Shown piece after piece: positions 6,483 to 7,474 of a stretch of DNA of 7,474 nt (its first letter is position 1; the number at the start of each line of letters is the position of its first letter). The stretch is taken from NCBI GenBank assembly GCA_011390085.1, contig JAABTB010000100.1, positions 1 to 7,474 of the forward strand, read 5' to 3'. The notes under the pieces were generated by a model. The model worked only from the letters and a program-made list of their open reading frames with translations, had not been told where the DNA came from and ran no database searches. The stretch comes from Desulfobacula sp. Lineage in GTDB: Bacteria; Desulfobacterota; Desulfobacteria; Desulfobacterales; Desulfobacteraceae. A program made the translations under genes and the position numbers.

Positions 6483-7243
6483 AGGCCTCTTTCCTTTTTT
6501 ATAACGTCATAGGCTTCCTGGATTTCACTGAATTTGTCATTGGCAAATTTAATGAACTCTTCAGGAAGCCCCTTGGCTTCAATTTTATCAGGATGGTATT
6601 CCGTGGCTAATTTTCGATATTGTTTTTTGATCTCTTCATCGGATGCGGTTTCATCGCATTTTAAAACCGCATAATATTTATTGGCTTTTTTAACATACCT
6701 TGATTTAAACCGGTCATAATCTGAGTCGGAATAGTTAAAAACTCTAGCAGCAGATAAAAGAATGGCCTCTTCATTATCGGTTATCTTCCCGTCTGCTGTC
6801 GAAACCCGTAAAAGGATGTCCATCATCAGGTCAATGATATTGGGTTGGGCCCGGAAGGTGGAATAAAACTGCAGAGCAAAGCCTTCAAAGCTTTCAGGGG
6901 AATTCAGCGCCTGTTTAAAAATAGTAACTGCCGTCGATTGACTGTTCAGGTCGAGATGCAGGTCTTTTTTCATGAAGGCCTCTACGGCAGAGATTTCATT
7001 TTCCGATACCCTTCCGTCTGCTTTGCACAGCTTGGCCAGCATGGAAAAGACAGCCGTAAAAAATATAAGCTGGGCCTCTTCATTAGAGGAAAGTGTTTCC
7101 CGGGCCCCTGGTTGAGACGACAGGTAGAGGTCATCCTTCTTATCCATAAAGGCGTGCCCAAAGGCAGCCCCTGCTATTGCGCCAAGAGGCCCCCCTAAGG
7201 CAAATCCAATAGTTCCCCCGATCATTTTCCCAAACCAGCTCAT
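6479..7243 (-). CDS. djlA: DjlA-like membrane-anchored TerB-DnaJ co-chaperone
   Basis: A 254-residue protein with DjlA architecture. Residues 5-33 form a glycine-zipper membrane anchor (MIGGTIGFALGGPLGAIAG and onward). Residues about 55-172 are a TerB-like helical domain with two acidic loops, KADGRVSENE at 74-83 and TADGKITDNEE at 149-159, typical of TerB metal-binding sites. Residues 189-254 are a J domain with the HPD motif at 217-219, which stimulates DnaK ATPase, and the longer insertion after HPDK seen in DjlA. The body is predicted to face the cytoplasm. The start at 7243 is preferred because AAGGAAG lies about five bases upstream and the glycine zipper follows at once. The longer frame from 7312 would begin inside the promoter. 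Its TAA overlaps the convergent ferredoxin stop. Confidence 0.88.
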   Translation of the reverse strand: MSWFGKMIGGTIGFALGGPLGAIAGAAFGHAFMDKKDDLYLSSQPGARETLSSNEEAQLIFFTAVFSMLAKLCKADGRVSENEISAVEAFMKKDLHLDLNSQSTAVTIFKQALNSPESFEGFALQFYSTFRAQPNIIDLMMDILLRVSTADGKITDNEEAILLSAARVFNYSDSDYDRFKSRYVKKANKYYAVLKCDETASDEEIKKQYRKLATEYHPDKIEAKGLPEEFIKFANDKFSEIQEAYDVIKKERGL

Positions 7244-7278
7244 GTATCTTCCTTTCAAATAAAAAAATCCGATGTTTC

Positions 7279-7307
7279 TTGTATCATAAATAAAAATTAT
7301 ATATAAA
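7279..7307 (+). promoter_or_regulatory. Promoter candidate for the right-edge membrane protein gene
   Basis: TTGTAT at 7279-7284 and TATAAA at 7302-7307 are separated by 17 bp. The -35 matches consensus only in its TTG, while the -10 is good. Transcription would start near 7314, about 40 nt before the ATG at 7355. Its -10 overlaps the -10 of the minus-strand promoter, so both could not be open at once. Confidence 0.4.
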
Positions 7308-7328
7308 CACAAAAGTCTTTTGCGTCAA
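7300..7328 (-). promoter_or_regulatory. Sigma-70 promoter candidate for the djlA-like gene
   Basis: On the minus strand, TTGACG (7328-7323) is followed after exactly 17 bp by TATATA (7305-7300); a TATAAT also begins four bases further on (7301-7296). This is the best -35/-10 pair in the window. It predicts transcription from about 7292 and a leader of roughly 48 nt before the ATG at 7243, which agrees with that start choice. Confidence 0.6.
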
Positions 7329-7354
7329 ACGATTAACAGAACACCGGGGATGCA

Positions 7355-7474
7355 ATGCTCCTTAAAAAAACCATCGGAATTATCATTATTCTCCTGAATA
7401 TCGGGGGGATAGGATTTCTTCTGTATAGGGCAGGACGGATGGTGAAAGAAAAATATTTTAAAAAACCCCCCCCT
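7355..7474 (+). CDS. N-terminus of a membrane-anchored protein (3' end outside window)
   Basis: From ATG at 7355 the frame stays open for 40 codons to the right edge. GGGG at 7346-7349 lies five bases upstream as a possible ribosome site. The protein starts MLLKK, followed by one hydrophobic segment at about residues 6-24 (TIGIIIILLNIGGIGFLLY), then a basic stretch (RAGRMVKEKYFKK). This fits a single N-terminal membrane anchor or an uncleaved signal anchor; no lipobox cysteine is seen. An ATG at 7350 in another frame stops after 15 codons and was not chosen. The gene is divergent from djlA. No family can be assigned from this short piece. Confidence 0.6.
   Translation, partial: MLLKKTIGIIIILLNIGGIGFLLYRAGRMVKEKYFKKPPP

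Noticed and set aside
7244..7312. Longer start for the djlA-like gene at 7312.
   Set aside because: It would lie within the predicted promoter, lacks a ribosome site and adds residues before a glycine-zipper anchor that is normally N-terminal; 7243 has a clear AAGGAAG.

Overview
The window looks like chromosomal core sequence from an anaerobic Desulfobacterota bacterium, probably a Desulfobacterales sulfate reducer. This is inference. It rests on a NIL-domain dicluster ferredoxin, a second cysteine-rich ferredoxin of a type I associate with that group, and a moderate, slightly AT-leaning base composition. No rRNA, tRNA, CRISPR, transposase or integrase was seen. All complete genes are intact and similar in composition, so nothing points to recent transfer.

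Layout. (1) Positions 1-242 hold the C-terminal end of an unrecognised plus-strand gene. (2) A strong 14-bp hairpin (262-300) separates it from a convergent minus-strand gene (306-2468). That gene encodes a 720-residue fusion of an N-terminal PlsC/GPAT-like acyltransferase and a C-terminal alpha/beta-hydrolase with a complete Ser-Asp-His triad. (3) A 145-bp AT-rich divergent region carries promoter candidates for both strands. (4) A tight plus-strand operon follows: NIL/2[4Fe-4S] ferredoxin (2614-3045, GTG start), mnmA (3045-4088, sharing one base, TGATG), mtaB (4085-5392, ATGA overlap), and a 354-residue cysteine-rich 2[4Fe-4S] protein 25 nt later (5418-6482). (5) A convergent minus-strand djlA-like co-chaperone gene (6479-7243) shares the four bases TTAA with the ferredoxin gene's stop codon. 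(6) A second divergent region, with two face-to-face overlapping promoter candidates, leads to a membrane-anchored protein gene that runs off the right edge (7355-7474).

How the genes may work together. MnmA thiolates U34 and MtaB methylthiolates t6A37 of tRNA, so the operon covers two sulfur modifications of the anticodon loop. This MnmA has Cys where E. coli MnmA has Asp99 (CxxC plus a distant Cys), the arrangement linked to [4Fe-4S]-dependent thiolation. Translational coupling to a NIL ferredoxin, a family implicated in sulfur incorporation in methanogens, suggests a sulfide- or Fe-S-based route of tRNA thiolation in a sulfide-rich cell. This is the most interesting hypothesis in the window and is not proven by the sequence.
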